Below are positions 1-8,918 of a DNA stretch of 64,000 nt, piece by piece. A program made the translations under genes and the position numbers. A model generated the notes under the pieces. The model saw only the letters and a list, made by a program, of their open reading frames with translations. It made no database searches and was not told where the DNA came from. Position 1 is the first letter of the stretch. Every line of letters begins with the position of its first letter. The stretch is from the NCBI GenBank assembly GCA_000244995.1, contig CM001438.1, forward strand, positions 1,108,921 to 1,172,920. The letters run 5' to 3'. The DNA comes from Burkholderiales bacterium JOSHI_001 (lineage in GTDB: Bacteria > Pseudomonadota > Gammaproteobacteria > Burkholderiales > Burkholderiaceae_C).

Positions 1-669
1 CACCCGCACGCCCAGCGCATCCAGCAGCGGCTTCACCTGCCAGAGTTCGCCGCTGAGGTTGTATTCGCCGATGATGTTGATGTCGTAGGGCGTGGTGAAC
101 TCCGGCTCCACCGTGCCCACCACGTAGTCCAACAAGGCTTCTGCGCCCAGCTTGTTGCCCAGGTTCTTCGGGCCCGCAAAACCGGGGGCGTTCACCGGAA
201 TCACCGGCGTGCCGAACTTTTCGGTGGCGCGCTTGCACACCGCTTCGATGTCGTCGCCAATCAGCGCCGTGACGCAGGTCTGGTAGACGAACACCGCCGG
301 CGGGTTCTGCTTCTCGATGATCTCGCGCACCGCCTTGAACAGCCGTTTCTCGCCGCCGTAGATCACGTCCATCTCGCCCACGTCGGTGGTGAAGCCGGTG
401 CGGTAGATCTGCGAGCCGCTGCTGGCGCTGTGGCGGTTGTCCCAGCTGTTGCCTTCACACGCGATGGGCCCGTGCACCAGGTGCGCCACGTCCACGATGG
501 GCTGCAGCGCGATCTTGGCGCCATCGAAGGCGCAGCCGCCGGCCGCGGCGCCCGGGGTCAGCTGCTTGGTGCAACCCTTCTTGCGTTCCTTCTCGCTCTT
601 GCCCTGGTTGATGTCGCAACCGGGTTCGTCGAAGACATCGGCGATCTTGGCTTTGAGCGAAGTGGACAT
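1..669 (-). CDS. nifE: NifE, nitrogenase FeMo-cofactor scaffold subunit (N-terminal part, cut by window edge)
   Basis: NifE pairs with NifN as the NifEN scaffold on which the NifB-cofactor is matured into FeMo-cofactor. Translating the minus strand from the ATG at 669 gives 223 residues before the window ends; NifE proteins are normally about 450-480 residues, so the C-terminal half is missing only because of the edge. The segment is NifD-like, with cysteines at about residues 46, 71 and 132 in the positions used to bind the P-cluster-like [4Fe-4S] cluster, and the family phrases [13 protein letters not shown] and GDDIEAVC. nifN would be expected further left. It has its own sigma-54 promoter just upstream, separated from the rest of nif by unrelated genes. 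Confidence 0.95.
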   Translation of the reverse strand, partial: MSTSLKAKIADVFDEPGCDINQGKSEKERKKGCTKQLTPGAAAGGCAFDGAKIALQPIVDVAHLVHGPIACEGNSWDNRHSASSGSQIYRTGFTTDVGEMDVIYGGEKRLFKAVREIIEKQNPPAVFVYQTCVTALIGDDIEAVCKRATEKFGTPVIPVNAPGFAGPKNLGNKLGAEALLDYVVGTVEPEFTTPYDINIIGEYNLSGELWQVKPLLDALGVRV

Positions 670-704
670 GCTGGCCTCCCGGCGCTTGGGGATGCCAGGA
701 ACGA

Positions 705-720
705 TGCAGGAAAGGTGCCA
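705..720 (-). promoter_or_regulatory. Sigma-54 (-24/-12) promoter for nifE
   Basis: Read on the minus strand the site is TGGCACCTTTCCTGCA. It has GG and GC at the exact spacing of the sigma-54 consensus TGGCACG-N4-TTGCW, with mismatches only at positions 7 and 12. It lies 36 bases upstream of the nifE start codon. A weak NifA half-match, TGG-N10-ACA, is at 765-780; it is imperfect and only about 45 bases upstream of the -24 element, so activation may need another site. Confidence 0.75.
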
Positions 721-784
721 GGCTCTCTTCCCAGGGGAAACGGCGCCGCCAGCCCTTGGCAAGCTGGCGGGTTTGCGACAAACG

Positions 785-1771
785 CTACTGCGGCACGAAG
801 CCCGTGGCCTTGATGATGCGCGTCCAGGCCGTCGTGTAGGCGTGCTCGCGCTGGGCCAGCGCGTCCGGGCCCATGTGGCCCACGGCCAGGCCCATCTGGG
901 TCAGGCGCTCGTGCACCGCGGGCTTGGCAATCACCTTGGCCACCGCAGCCGACAGGGTGTCGATCGCTGCGCGCGGCGTGCCGGCGGGCGCGAACAGGCC
1001 GTAGTAGGGCAGGTCCTCGAAGCCGGGCAGGCCCAGTTCGTTGAAGGTGGGCACATCGGGCATCACCGCCTGGCGCTGGGCGCCCAGCACGCCCACCACG
1101 CGCAGCTTGCCGGCGCGGTGGTTCTCGATGAAGTCGGGGATGCTGGCCACGCCGGCGGCGATCTGGTTGCCCAGCATGTCGGCCATCATCGGCGCACTGC
1201 CACGGTAGGGCGCGGCCACCAGGTCCAGCTTGAACTTCTCGCCCATCAGCTTCACCAGGAACTCAGGGGTTGAAGCCGGTGCCGGCACGCCCACCGCGCC
1301 CTTGCCACCCTGGCCGCGCAGCCAAGCCAGGTAGTCGTTGAAGCCCTTGGCCGGCGTGCCGCCGGAAACCGCGAAGGCGTTGACGAAGCTGGCGAAGCCC
1401 ACCACCGGCACGAAGTCCTTGGCGGGGTCGAAGCCGGGGGTCTTTACCACCTGCGGCAGGATGGAGATGGTGTGGTCGTGGCTGATGAACAGGGTGTTGC
1501 CGTCGGGCGCGGCGGCCTTCAGCGCCTGGGCGGCCAGCTGGCCACCGGCGCCGGGCTTGTTCTCGACGACCACCGTGGCCCCGCCCAACTCGTCCTTCAG
1601 CCCCTCGGCCAGGATGCGGGCGATGGCGTCGGTGCCGCCGCCGGGCGGAAAGCCCACCAGGATGCGCAGGCTGCGGCTGGATTGCGCGCGTGGGGCGCTG
1701 AAGGTGGACAACAGGGGCAGGGCGGCGCCGGCGCGCAGCAGCGCTCGGCGGGAAAGGAAGCGGGATGTCAT
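785..1771 (-). CDS. Bug/TctC-family periplasmic solute-binding protein
   Basis: Bug proteins bind carboxylates and other small solutes in the periplasm, in some cases for tripartite tricarboxylate (TctABC) transporters; many are orphans in Burkholderiales. The protein has 328 residues (usual length about 320). It has a signal peptide with a twin arginine (SRRALLRAG) and the family blocks [22 protein letters not shown] and [19 protein letters not shown]. The ATG at 1771 was chosen because it places the signal peptide at the N-terminus; an ATG 18 bases upstream is possible. No TctA/TctB membrane genes are nearby, so the transport partner and ligand are unknown. It lies between nifE and qorB and does not look like a nif gene. 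Confidence 0.85.
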   Translation of the reverse strand: MTSRFLSRRALLRAGAALPLLSTFSAPRAQSSRSLRILVGFPPGGGTDAIARILAEGLKDELGGATVVVENKPGAGGQLAAQALKAAAPDGNTLFISHDHTISILPQVVKTPGFDPAKDFVPVVGFASFVNAFAVSGGTPAKGFNDYLAWLRGQGGKGAVGVPAPASTPEFLVKLMGEKFKLDLVAAPYRGSAPMMADMLGNQIAAGVASIPDFIENHRAGKLRVVGVLGAQRQAVMPDVPTFNELGLPGFEDLPYYGLFAPAGTPRAAIDTLSAAVAKVIAKPAVHERLTQMGLAVGHMGPDALAQREHAYTTAWTRIIKATGFVPQ

Positions 1772-1865
1772 GGGCAAAGTGCCAAGCAAGCTGTGCAGAA
1801 GGAAAGAACGCTGCGCAGCTTAGCCCAGCCGGCTTCACCGGCCGGGCAGGTCGGCTTGCGCGTGC

Positions 1866-2726
1866 TCAAGCCGCGGCCAGCGCCGCCTTCAACGCGAAGG
1901 ACAGCGGCGTGGTCGGCCGGCCGATCAAGGCGCTGAGCTGGCGGCCGTCGTCGAACAGCGCGCCCTTCGCTGCTGCGGCGTCGGAATCAGCGAGCAGCGC
2001 GGCCAGGCCCTCCGGCAGGCCGGCGCCCTTCAGGGCCGCTTCGAACTCGGCCTGCGGCAGGTTCTGGTATTTCGTCGCCTTGCCGGTCTGGCGGTTCAAC
2101 TCGGCCACCAGGTCGGCCAGGGTGTAGGCCGTGTCGCCAGCCAGTTCGTACGTGCGTGTTGCGGCCGTGGCCTGGGTCAGCACCGCGGCGGCAGCCTGCG
2201 CGTAGTCGGCCCGGGTGGCGGACGCGATGCGGCCTTCACCCGCCGCGCCCAGGAACACGCCGTGCTGCAAGGCGGGCGGCACGCTGGCCAGATAGTTTTC
2301 GGTGTACCAGCCGTTGCGCAGCAGCACATGCGTCAGGCCCGAGGCGCGGAGGGCGTCTTCGGTGGCACGGTGTTCGGCCGCCAGGCCCAGGGCCGAGCGG
2401 TCGGCGTGCAGCACGCTGGTGTAGGCCAGCAGCGCCACCTTGGCTTCGCGCGCGGCGGTGATCACCGCCTGGTGCTGCGGCAGGCGCTGGCCGATCTCGC
2501 TGGACGAGATCAGCAACAGCTTGCTGGCGCCCTTGAAAGCCAAGGCCAGGGTGTCGGGCCGGTTGTAGTCGGCCTCGCGGACCTGCACGCCCAGCGCGGC
2601 CAGGTCGGCCGCCATGGCCGGGCTGCGCACCGCGGCCACGATCTGCGTCGCGGGCACACCGCGATCGATCAGCGATTGAATGACAAGGCGGCCCAGCTGG
2701 CCGGTGGCGCCGGTGACGACGATCAT
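1866..2726 (-). CDS. qorB: NmrA-like NAD(P)H:quinone oxidoreductase, QorB type
   Basis: A 286-residue atypical short-chain dehydrogenase of the NmrA/QorB class, which reduces quinones with NAD(P)H and protects against quinone stress. The N-terminal Rossmann motif is VTGATGQLGRLV (residues 4-15). Further family features are AAVRSP for cofactor binding, the LLISSSEIGQR stretch and LLRNGWYTENYL. A good ribosome-binding site (AAGGAG) precedes the ATG at 2726. It is transcribed divergently from an HxlR regulator with a palindromic operator between them, the standard qorB/ytfG arrangement. It is probably repressed by that regulator and induced by quinones or electrophiles (inference). Confidence 0.88.
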   Translation of the reverse strand: MIVVTGATGQLGRLVIQSLIDRGVPATQIVAAVRSPAMAADLAALGVQVREADYNRPDTLALAFKGASKLLLISSSEIGQRLPQHQAVITAAREAKVALLAYTSVLHADRSALGLAAEHRATEDALRASGLTHVLLRNGWYTENYLASVPPALQHGVFLGAAGEGRIASATRADYAQAAAAVLTQATAATRTYELAGDTAYTLADLVAELNRQTGKATKYQNLPQAEFEAALKGAGLPEGLAALLADSDAAAAKGALFDDGRQLSALIGRPTTPLSFALKAALAAA

Positions 2727-2783
2727 GAAATTCTCCTTCGGGGGTGGGGGTTGTGGATGGATGGCCGCCATCTTGCGCGGTAA

Positions 2784-2818
2784 ACTTACTTTTCGTAAGT
2801 ACGCACACCAAGGTAAGT
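2784..2818. promoter_or_regulatory. Probable operator for the HxlR regulator between qorB and its divergent gene
   Basis: A perfect 6-bp inverted repeat with a 5-base spacer, ACTTAC-TTTTC-GTAAGT, occupies 2784-2800. A further half-site GTAAGT follows at 2813-2818. The site sits between two divergent start codons, and DUF24/HxlR repressors of this type bind such TAAGT-rich dyads, so autoregulation plus control of qorB is the simplest reading. Confidence 0.7.
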
Positions 2819-2821
2819 GTC

Positions 2822-3268
2822 ATGACCGACGACGCCCTGCTGGACCGCGAACCCCTGCTGCGCGGCAACCTGATGGCCGCGGCCTGCCCTTCGCGTGAAG
2901 TGCTTCAGCACGTCACCAGCCGCTGGGGCGTGCTGGTGCTGGTGGCGCTGCTGGGCGGCGGCACCCAGCGCTTCAGCGAACTGCGCCGGCGCATCGGCGG
3001 TGTGAGCGAACGCATGCTGGCGCAAACCCTGCAATGGCTGGAAGCCGACGGCTTCGTGCAGCGCACCGCGCACCCGGTGGTGCCGCCGCATGTGGACTAC
3101 CAGCTCACGCGCCTGGGTCGCGAAGTGGCCGGCCATGTGCGTGAACTGGCCGACTGGATCGAAGGCAAGATGCCCGCGATCCAGCGTGAACGCCAGCGGC
3201 GCTTGGAGGCGGTGGCCGCGCCCGCGGCAGCGAAGACGCGCAGAGCGCGCGTTGCAGAACGCGCCTGA
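2822..3268 (+). CDS. HxlR (DUF24)-family winged-helix regulator, QorR/YtfH-like
   Basis: A 148-residue transcription factor. The single cysteine near the N-terminus (AAACPSREVLQHV, residue about 22) is in the position used as the redox or electrophile sensor by QorR, YodB and HypR relatives. The winged helix follows: SRWGVLVLVALLGGGTQRFSEL, then RRIGGVSERMLAQTLQWLEADG and the wing VDYQLTRLGRE. The C-terminus is a basic, alanine-rich extension (KTRRARVAERA). It is divergent from qorB with the dyad operator between them, so its likely job is quinone-responsive repression of that pair. Confidence 0.85.
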   Translation: MTDDALLDREPLLRGNLMAAACPSREVLQHVTSRWGVLVLVALLGGGTQRFSELRRRIGGVSERMLAQTLQWLEADGFVQRTAHPVVPPHVDYQLTRLGREVAGHVRELADWIEGKMPAIQRERQRRLEAVAAPAAAKTRRARVAERA

Positions 3269-3300
3269 ATACCCTTGTACGGCAGCGCCGCGGCCGCACG

Positions 3301-4719
3301 GTGCGCTTCTTGCTGCGGTGGCCCATGCCACGCCCCACCCGCAGCCTGAGCCAACGTTACGCCCGCAGCCGCGCCCAATGCGACTGGCTGAACTTCGACG
3401 ACTGGCAGCCGCAGTTGATGGCGCAACTGGCCGACGCGCAGGCGCCGGCGCTGCCGCCCTTCCATTTGCTGTCGTTGCCCGGCGTGTCTGCCGCCCAGCA
3501 GCGAGACTGCGGCGAACGCTGGATGGCCCAGCGCCTGCTGGACAGCGCCGGTGATCGCCGGGCCCAGGCCCCGATGAAGCCGGGCAGCGACCGCCAGCCC
3601 GGCCAGCGCCTGCGCGTGGGCTACCTGTCGGGGGACTTCCACCAGCACGCCACCGCCTGGCTGATGGTGGAACTGCTGGAAGCGCACGACCACCGGCGCT
3701 TCGATGTGCAGGCCTTCAGCTACGGGCCCGACGACGGCGGTCCGCTGCGCGACCGGGTGCGGTACAGCGTGGACGGTTTCACCGACCTGTCGACGCTGGA
3801 CGACGTCCAGGCCGCCCAGCGCCTGCACGCCGCGGGCCTGGACATCCTGGTGGACCTGAAAGGCTACACCGCCGGCACCCGCACCGCCTTGATGGGCTGG
3901 CGCACGGCGCCGGTGCAGGTGAACTACCTGGGCTACCCGGGTTCGATGGGCGGCCACATCTGCGACTACCTGGTCAGCGACGCCTTTGTCACCCCGCCCG
4001 AGGCCGCTGGCCACTACAGCGAAGCCCTGGCGCTGATGCCCCACAGCTACCAGCCGCACGGCCACGCGGGCGCGCTGCCCGCGGCCACCACGCGCCAGGA
4101 TGCCGGCCTGCCCGAGGGCGCGCTGGTGCTGTGCAATTTCAACCAGGCCTACAAGTTCACGCCCCAGGTCTTCGGCCTGTGGTGCGAACTGCTGGAACGT
4201 GCACCGGGCAGCGTGCTGTGGCTGCTGGCCGACGAGCAGGCCCAGGGCAACCTGCGCCAGGAGGCGCTGGCGCGCGGCATCAACCCGCACAGGCTGGTCT
4301 TCGCGCCGCCGCTGCCGCAAGCGCAGCACCTGGCGCGCCTGGCGCTGGCCGACCTGGTGCTGGACACCCTGCCCTACAACGCCCACACCACGGCGAGCGA
4401 TGCGCTGTGGGCCGGCGTGCCGGTGCTCACCTGCGCCGGCGACACCTTCGCCGCGCGCGTGGCCGGCAGCCTGCTGCATGCGGTGGGCCTGCCCGAGCTG
4501 GTGACCCACCGCCTGGACGACTACGTGGCCCTGGGCCATGCCCTGCTGGCGCGGCCTCGCCGATTGCGCGCAGTGCGGGCCCGGCTGGCGCGGCTGCGCG
4601 CTGATGCGGCACTGTTCAATGTGCCGGCCTATGCGCGCAGCCTGGAAAGCCTGTACGAAGCCATGTGGGCCCGCCATGCGGCCGGCCTGGCGCCGGCCAC
4701 CTTGCACGCCAGCGCTTGA
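3301..4719 (+). CDS. OGT/SPINDLY-like glycosyltransferase domain protein without TPR repeats
   Basis: The 472-residue protein matches the catalytic part of O-linked N-acetylglucosamine transferases (GT41). Near residue 100 RVGYLSGDFHQHATAWLM begins the first Rossmann half. The second half carries VLCNFNQAYKFTPQVF, LDTLPYNAHTTASDALWAG and PVLTCAGDTFAARVAGSLL, the UDP-sugar binding region. The family normally has an N-terminal TPR superhelix for substrate recognition; here the protein starts at about the TPR/catalytic junction (RYARSRAQCDW). The start codon is uncertain: GTG at 3301 or ATG at 3328, neither with a clear ribosome-binding site. It may modify proteins or act in surface glycosylation. 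Nothing in its neighbours fixes the role. Confidence 0.8.
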   Translation: MRFLLRWPMPRPTRSLSQRYARSRAQCDWLNFDDWQPQLMAQLADAQAPALPPFHLLSLPGVSAAQQRDCGERWMAQRLLDSAGDRRAQAPMKPGSDRQPGQRLRVGYLSGDFHQHATAWLMVELLEAHDHRRFDVQAFSYGPDDGGPLRDRVRYSVDGFTDLSTLDDVQAAQRLHAAGLDILVDLKGYTAGTRTALMGWRTAPVQVNYLGYPGSMGGHICDYLVSDAFVTPPEAAGHYSEALALMPHSYQPHGHAGALPAATTRQDAGLPEGALVLCNFNQAYKFTPQVFGLWCELLERAPGSVLWLLADEQAQGNLRQEALARGINPHRLVFAPPLPQAQHLARLALADLVLDTLPYNAHTTASDALWAGVPVLTCAGDTFAARVAGSLLHAVGLPELVTHRLDDYVALGHALLARPRRLRAVRARLARLRADAALFNVPAYARSLESLYEAMWARHAAGLAPATLHASA

Positions 4720-4754
4720 ATGGTTTAAAGCCGACGCGCCCGCGGGCAGCGGTC

Positions 4755-5009
4755 TCAACCGTCGGCCAGCGCCTCGGTGGCGATGAGTTGTTCACGCAGT
4801 GCCAGGCGGGCCTTCCAGCCCGGGCCCTGCCACAGCGGGAAGCGGTCGTTCTCGAAATCCAGCACCGCACTCATCTCGTCGGGCCACAGGTGCATGGCGC
4901 AATCGGGCGGGCCGTTGCTGGCGGCCACCTTGGCGCGCAGGTCGTCGCCGTCGAAGGCGAACCACACATGGGCCGGCGCGGCTTCGGGCATTTCCAGCAC
5001 GAAGATCAT
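4755..5009 (-). CDS. Small nif-linked hypothetical protein (84 residues)
   Basis: Not recognised. The product is acidic and tryptophan-rich (HVWFAFDGDD, MHLWPDEM, LWQGPGWK), soluble-looking, without cysteine clusters, signal peptide or membrane segment. Its ATG overlaps the stop codon of the preceding gene (ATGA), which indicates translational coupling. It is the last gene of the run nifH-nifD-nifK-FeSII-unknown-unknown on the minus strand, so it is probably co-expressed with nitrogenase. A role in nitrogenase maturation or protection is only inferred from position. Confidence 0.7.
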   Translation of the reverse strand: MIFVLEMPEAAPAHVWFAFDGDDLRAKVAASNGPPDCAMHLWPDEMSAVLDFENDRFPLWQGPGWKARLALREQLIATEALADG

Positions 5010-5326
5010 TCCACGCCTTCGGCCACCAGCTTGTTCCACACCGCCCGGCGCATGCGCTCGCGTGATGCGGCCGGGCTGCCGTCGAAATGGTCGTTCGCGC
5101 GCCGCATCGCGGCCTGGGCCACCGACGCCTCGGGCAGCGTCAGCGGCAGGCGCCCGGCCATGTGCGTGGCCTTCGGCGCGGCCGCCAGCACCTTCTGCCG
5201 GTTGGGGTGCTCGTCCAGTGTCACCACCGTGTCGGCCTCGGGCGCGCCGGCCAGGCAGACCCAGCCGTTGATCACCTCCACCGCACGCCCGTCCAGCGTG
5301 TGCTTCACCAGAATGCGTTCGGTCAT
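5006..5326 (-). CDS. Nif-linked hypothetical protein (106 residues)
   Basis: Not recognised. The N-terminal half is beta-rich (ERILVKHTLDGRAVEVINGW, then LAGAPEADTVVTLDEHPNRQ) and the C-terminal half is helical and basic (MRRANDHFDGSPAASRERMRRAV). There is one cysteine and no transmembrane segment. It begins 29 bases after the FeSII gene and ends overlapping the next unknown by four bases, so the three form one translation unit behind nifK. Function unknown; the setting suggests a nitrogenase accessory. Confidence 0.72.
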   Translation of the reverse strand: MTERILVKHTLDGRAVEVINGWVCLAGAPEADTVVTLDEHPNRQKVLAAAPKATHMAGRLPLTLPEASVAQAAMRRANDHFDGSPAASRERMRRAVWNKLVAEGVE

Positions 5327-5355
5327 GACGATCTCCAAGCCAGGGTTGAAGGAAT

Positions 5356-5703
5356 TCAGAACTTCACGAGGATGTCCTCGTGGCGGACGATGAACTGGCA
5401 GGCCAGGCGCCAGGGCGGCGGGATGTCGCGCGTCTCGGCCAGGTCGATCTGTTCCTGCGTGATCTTGCCGGCGAAGCGCAGCACGGTCTTTTCCTTCTCG
5501 GTCAGTGCCACGCCATAGGGCGTCTTGTCCGACAGCACGGTCACCTGCAGCTGGCAGGAGCCGCATTCGCCGTTCTCGCACTCGAACTCGAGCGGGATGT
5601 TGTTCGCCTTGGCCACGGCCAGAAGCGTCTTGGTGTCCCCGGCCACCGCATAGACGGTGACGTCCTTCTTCATGCGGGGGGAACTGAAAGTGACATTGGC
5701 CAT
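5356..5703 (-). CDS. FeSII (Shethna protein), [2Fe-2S] ferredoxin that protects nitrogenase from oxygen
   Basis: The 115-residue protein closely resembles the Azotobacter Shethna FeSII protein. Shared features are the start MANVTFSSPRMKKDV, the cluster motif FECENGECGSC (Cys42, Cys47, Cys50) with a fourth ligand Cys102 in WRLACQFIV, and the acidic end DEDLLVEF-like HEDILVKF. In the family, the oxidised FeSII dimer binds NifH and NifDK in a reversible inactive complex under oxygen stress. The ATG at 5703 gives the family N-terminus; an upstream ATG would add a short unrelated extension. It follows nifK on the same strand after a hairpin-rich gap, so it is likely co-transcribed with, or set relative to, the structural genes. 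Confidence 0.9.
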   Translation of the reverse strand: MANVTFSSPRMKKDVTVYAVAGDTKTLLAVAKANNIPLEFECENGECGSCQLQVTVLSDKTPYGVALTEKEKTVLRFAGKITQEQIDLAETRDIPPPWRLACQFIVRHEDILVKF

Positions 5704-5754
5704 GAAAGTCTCGCAGCAGTAGTAGGTAAATCCAACCAAGCGGCCGCCGCGGAT

Positions 5755-5813
5755 CCGGCTTTGCCGGTCCGCCAGCGGCGCCCCCTTGAGGGGGAAGCGC
5801 CGTCAGGCGCTTC
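5755..5813. repeat. Three consecutive hairpins between nifK and the FeSII gene
   Basis: Perfect stems are seen at 5755-5759/5763-5767 (CCGGC, loop ttt), 5781-5785/5790-5794 (CCCCC, loop ttga) and 5794-5801/5806-5813 (GAAGCGCC, loop gtca). None is followed by a good T-run on the minus strand. They may stabilise the nifHDK 3' end or attenuate readthrough. The style matches GC-rich dispersed intergenic repeats common in Burkholderiales; a similar but not identical block is at 45159-45263. Confidence 0.6.
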
Positions 5814-5827
5814 GGGGGTGGGCTCAG

Positions 5828-7384
5828 TTACCTGATGATGTCGTAGGAGTAGTCGGTCTTGCCGGGGACGATGGTGTTCGCATCCAGCGTCTCGAAGAAC
5901 TCGTCCAGCAGCATCGTCAGGATCCACAGCGCGCCGCCGTAGCCCCAGGTGGGGAAGCGGTGGTAGTGGTGGCGGTCGAAGATCGGGAAGACCAGTCGGG
6001 CCAGCGGCGTGTTGGTGTCACGCTCCAGGTACTTGCCGTAGGTGTTGCCGATCATGAAGTCCACCGGCTCGGTGAACAGCAGGCTGCGCAGGTGCCACAG
6101 GTCGCGCTTGGGGTAGGCCTTGCAGCCCGCGCCGTAGGGCGATGCGTCCAGCAGCTTCTGCACCTTGGCGGCCCAGTCTTCGGTGCCGTTGGTGGCCAGG
6201 ATGTGCGCCGGCTCGGCACCCAGCTCCAGCAGGAACTGGGTGTAGCCCAGCATCTGGTCGGGGTCGCCGTACAGCGCGTAGCGCTTGCCGTGCAGGTGGG
6301 CCTGGCTGTCGGCCATGGCGTCCACCAGCTGGCCGCGTTCCTTTTCCAGCTCGGCCGGGATGGGCTTGCCGGTCAGGCGCGAAATGGCCATCAGGAACTC
6401 GTCGGTGCCGGCCACGCCCACCGGGGCGTTCAGGGCCACCACTTCCTGGCCCTTGGTGGCGATGTACTTGCTGGTCTTCTCGCAGCAGAACTCCTGGAAC
6501 ACGATGGTGGCCTTGGCGTTCAGCGCGCGCTGCACGGTTTCCTTGGTGGTGCCGCCTTCGTACATGCGGAACTCGCCGTCGGTGGGCGTGTTCCAGGCTT
6601 CGCTCGGGTCGCACAGGATGTTCACGTCGGCGCCGAAGAGCGTGAAGATGCGCTTGATCTCCTTCATGTTGCCCACGACGAAGCCGTCGAAGCCACCGAT
6701 GAAGTTGATGCTGTCGTTGGGCTGGCGCTCCAGCGCCGGCACCGTGCCGGCCTTGCCGTCCCAGAAGTGCTGCAGCACACCCAGCAGGGCGTTGTCATAA
6801 CCCGTGACGTGGCTGCCCACGAAGGCCGGGGTGTGGGCGAAGGGCACGTCGAACTCGGCCGGCACGCTGCCCTTTTCCTTGCTGGTCTTGATGAAGGCGT
6901 TCAGGTCGTCGCCAATCACCTCGGCCATGCAGGTGGTGGACACCGCAATCATCTCCGGCTTGTACAGGTTGTAGGCGTTGGCCAGGCCGTCCACCATGTT
7001 GTTCAGGCCGCCGAACACGGCCGCGTCTTCCGTCATCGACGAGCTGACGCAGGACGTGGGCTCCTTGAAGTGGCGGCTGAAGTGGCTGCGGTAGTAGGCC
7101 ACGCAGCCTTGCGAGCCGTGCACGAAGGACAGGGTCTTGTGGAAGCCGTTGGCCACGTACACCGCGCCCAGGGGCTGGCAGGCCTTGGCCGGGTTCACGG
7201 TCAGCGCTTCGCGGGCGAAGTTCTTGTCCTTGTACTCGGCGCTCTTGGTCCAGTTGCGGATCTCTTCGATCTTGACTTCCGCGTGGTTGAACTCGAATTC
7301 CTTCTTGTCGGCAAACAGCTTCTGGTATTCGGGCTCGCGGAAGAGCAGTTCGTGGTCGATGACTTTGTCTGCGTTTTGGGGCAT
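5828..7384 (-). CDS. nifK: NifK, nitrogenase MoFe protein beta subunit
   Basis: The 518-residue beta chain of dinitrogenase forms the alpha2-beta2 MoFe protein with NifD in the cytoplasm. P-cluster ligands are at Cys69 (AKACQPLG), Cys94 ([10 protein letters not shown]) and Cys152 ([12 protein letters not shown]), and the family blocks [10 protein letters not shown] and [13 protein letters not shown] are intact. The length equals the usual Mo-type NifK of proteobacteria. It begins 34 bases after nifD and is the third gene of the nifHDK unit driven from the promoter at 9979-9994. No frameshift or missing ligand was seen. Confidence 0.98.
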   Translation of the reverse strand: MPQNADKVIDHELLFREPEYQKLFADKKEFEFNHAEVKIEEIRNWTKSAEYKDKNFAREALTVNPAKACQPLGAVYVANGFHKTLSFVHGSQGCVAYYRSHFSRHFKEPTSCVSSSMTEDAAVFGGLNNMVDGLANAYNLYKPEMIAVSTTCMAEVIGDDLNAFIKTSKEKGSVPAEFDVPFAHTPAFVGSHVTGYDNALLGVLQHFWDGKAGTVPALERQPNDSINFIGGFDGFVVGNMKEIKRIFTLFGADVNILCDPSEAWNTPTDGEFRMYEGGTTKETVQRALNAKATIVFQEFCCEKTSKYIATKGQEVVALNAPVGVAGTDEFLMAISRLTGKPIPAELEKERGQLVDAMADSQAHLHGKRYALYGDPDQMLGYTQFLLELGAEPAHILATNGTEDWAAKVQKLLDASPYGAGCKAYPKRDLWHLRSLLFTEPVDFMIGNTYGKYLERDTNTPLARLVFPIFDRHHYHRFPTWGYGGALWILTMLLDEFFETLDANTIVPGKTDYSYDIIR

Positions 7385-7418
7385 GACGTTCTCCGATGAA
7401 TGTTGCGAGAGCGGGGCT

Positions 7419-8882
7419 TTAAGCCGCCTTCTTCCAGGGGGCTTTCGTCAGCCCCCAGATCGGCGAGCTGATCGCCATGTCCATGTCGCGGGCGAAGATG
7501 GCGAAGCCGTCGTAGCCGTGGTAGGGGCCGCTGTAGTCCCAGCTGTGCATCTGGCGGAAGGGCACGCCCATCTTCTGGAAGACGTACTTTTCCTTGATGC
7601 CGCTGCCCACCAGGTCGGGCTGCACCTTCTCGACGAACTTCTCGAATTCGTAGCCGGTCACGTCGTCATAGATCAGCGTGCCGTCCTTGATGTAGTGCGT
7701 GGTGCGCTGGTAGTCGTCGTTGTGGCCGAACTCGTAGCCCGTGCCCACCACTTCCATGCCCAGGTCTTCGTAGGCGCCGATCACGTGGCGCGGACGCAGG
7801 CCACCGACGAACAGCATGACCTTCTTGCCCTGCAGGCGCGGCTTGTACTTGTCGATGACGGCCTGCATCAGGGGCTTGTACTTGGCGATCACCTCTTCGG
7901 CCTTGGCCTTGATGGTGTCGTCGAAGTGGCTGGCGATTTCGCGCAGGCTTTCTTCGATCTTGGTCGGGCCGAAGAAGTTGTACTCGACCCAGGGCACACC
8001 GTACTTTTCTTCCATGTGCCGGCTGATGTAGTTCATCGAGCGGTAGCAGTGCAGCACGTTCAGCTTGGCCTTGGGCGTGTTCTCCAGCTCGGCGATGGTG
8101 CCGTCACCGGACCACTGCGCGATGACGCGCAGGCCCATCTCTTCCAGCAGGATGCGGCTGGACCAGGCGTCGCCGCCGATGTTGTAGTCGCCGATGATGG
8201 CCACGTCGTAGGGCGTGGAAACGAACTCGGGGCGCTTGTTGGGGTCCACCTTGTCGAACACCCAGTCGCGGATGGCGTCGTTGGCGATGTGGTGGCCCAG
8301 GCTCTGGCTGACGCCGCGGAAACCTTCGCAGCGCACGGGCACGATGGTGTGGCCGTTGTATTCCTTGCTCTTCTTCTTGCTGACGGCTTCGATGTCGTCG
8401 CCGATCAGGCCGATGGGGCATTCGCTCTGGATGCTGATGCCCTTGTTCAGCGGGAACAGGTCCTGGATTTCATCGATGATCTTGTCCAGCTTCTTGTCGC
8501 CGCCGAACACGATGTCCTTTTCCTGGAAATCGCTGGTGAACTGCATGGTCACGAAGGTGTCCACGCCGGTCACGCCGATGTAGTAGTTGCGGCGCGCCGC
8601 CCAGCTGTACTGGCCGCAGCCCACCGGGCCGTGGCTGATGTGGATCATGTCCTTGATGGGGCCCCACACCACGCCCTTGCTGCCGGCGTAGGCGCAGCCG
8701 CGGATGGTCATCACGCCGGGCAGGCTCTTGATGTTGGACTTGACGCCGCAATCGGGCTTGCCCTCTTCGAACTGGCCCAGGTGCTTGGCGCGGCGCTTGG
8801 CCATCTTGTCCGGGTAGGCCTTCAGCACCTCGTCGATGAGGGCCTTGTTGGCCACCTTGCGTTCTTCAACCGTCATGGTCAT
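7419..8882 (-). CDS. nifD: NifD, nitrogenase MoFe protein alpha subunit
   Basis: The 487-residue alpha chain carries the active-site FeMo-cofactor. P-cluster ligands are Cys63 (TIRGCAYAG), Cys89 ([10 protein letters not shown]) and Cys155 ([12 protein letters not shown]). Cofactor ligands are Cys279 ([11 protein letters not shown]) and His446 ([15 protein letters not shown]). The histidine needed for substrate reduction is in SQSLGHH (about residue 197). These residues identify a molybdenum nitrogenase. The start at 8882 was preferred over the in-frame ATG at 8876 because GGAG lies 9 bases upstream. Confidence 0.98.
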   Translation of the reverse strand: MTMTVEERKVANKALIDEVLKAYPDKMAKRRAKHLGQFEEGKPDCGVKSNIKSLPGVMTIRGCAYAGSKGVVWGPIKDMIHISHGPVGCGQYSWAARRNYYIGVTGVDTFVTMQFTSDFQEKDIVFGGDKKLDKIIDEIQDLFPLNKGISIQSECPIGLIGDDIEAVSKKKSKEYNGHTIVPVRCEGFRGVSQSLGHHIANDAIRDWVFDKVDPNKRPEFVSTPYDVAIIGDYNIGGDAWSSRILLEEMGLRVIAQWSGDGTIAELENTPKAKLNVLHCYRSMNYISRHMEEKYGVPWVEYNFFGPTKIEESLREIASHFDDTIKAKAEEVIAKYKPLMQAVIDKYKPRLQGKKVMLFVGGLRPRHVIGAYEDLGMEVVGTGYEFGHNDDYQRTTHYIKDGTLIYDDVTGYEFEKFVEKVQPDLVGSGIKEKYVFQKMGVPFRQMHSWDYSGPYHGYDGFAIFARDMDMAISSPIWGLTKAPWKKAA

Positions 8883-8918
8883 GGTGTCTTGCTCCGTCAG
8901 CGGGGAATGTCGGGGGGT

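Noticed and set aside
765-780. NifA site for nifE (TGG-N10-ACA)
   Set aside because: One base differs from TGT-N10-ACA and it is only about 45 bases from the -24 element; mentioned with the promoter but not called as a site.
430-1273. Long open frames opposite nifE and the Bug gene
   Set aside because: They are antisense shadows in high-GC DNA with biased composition (arginine, alanine, glycine, histidine rich) and no recognisable domain.
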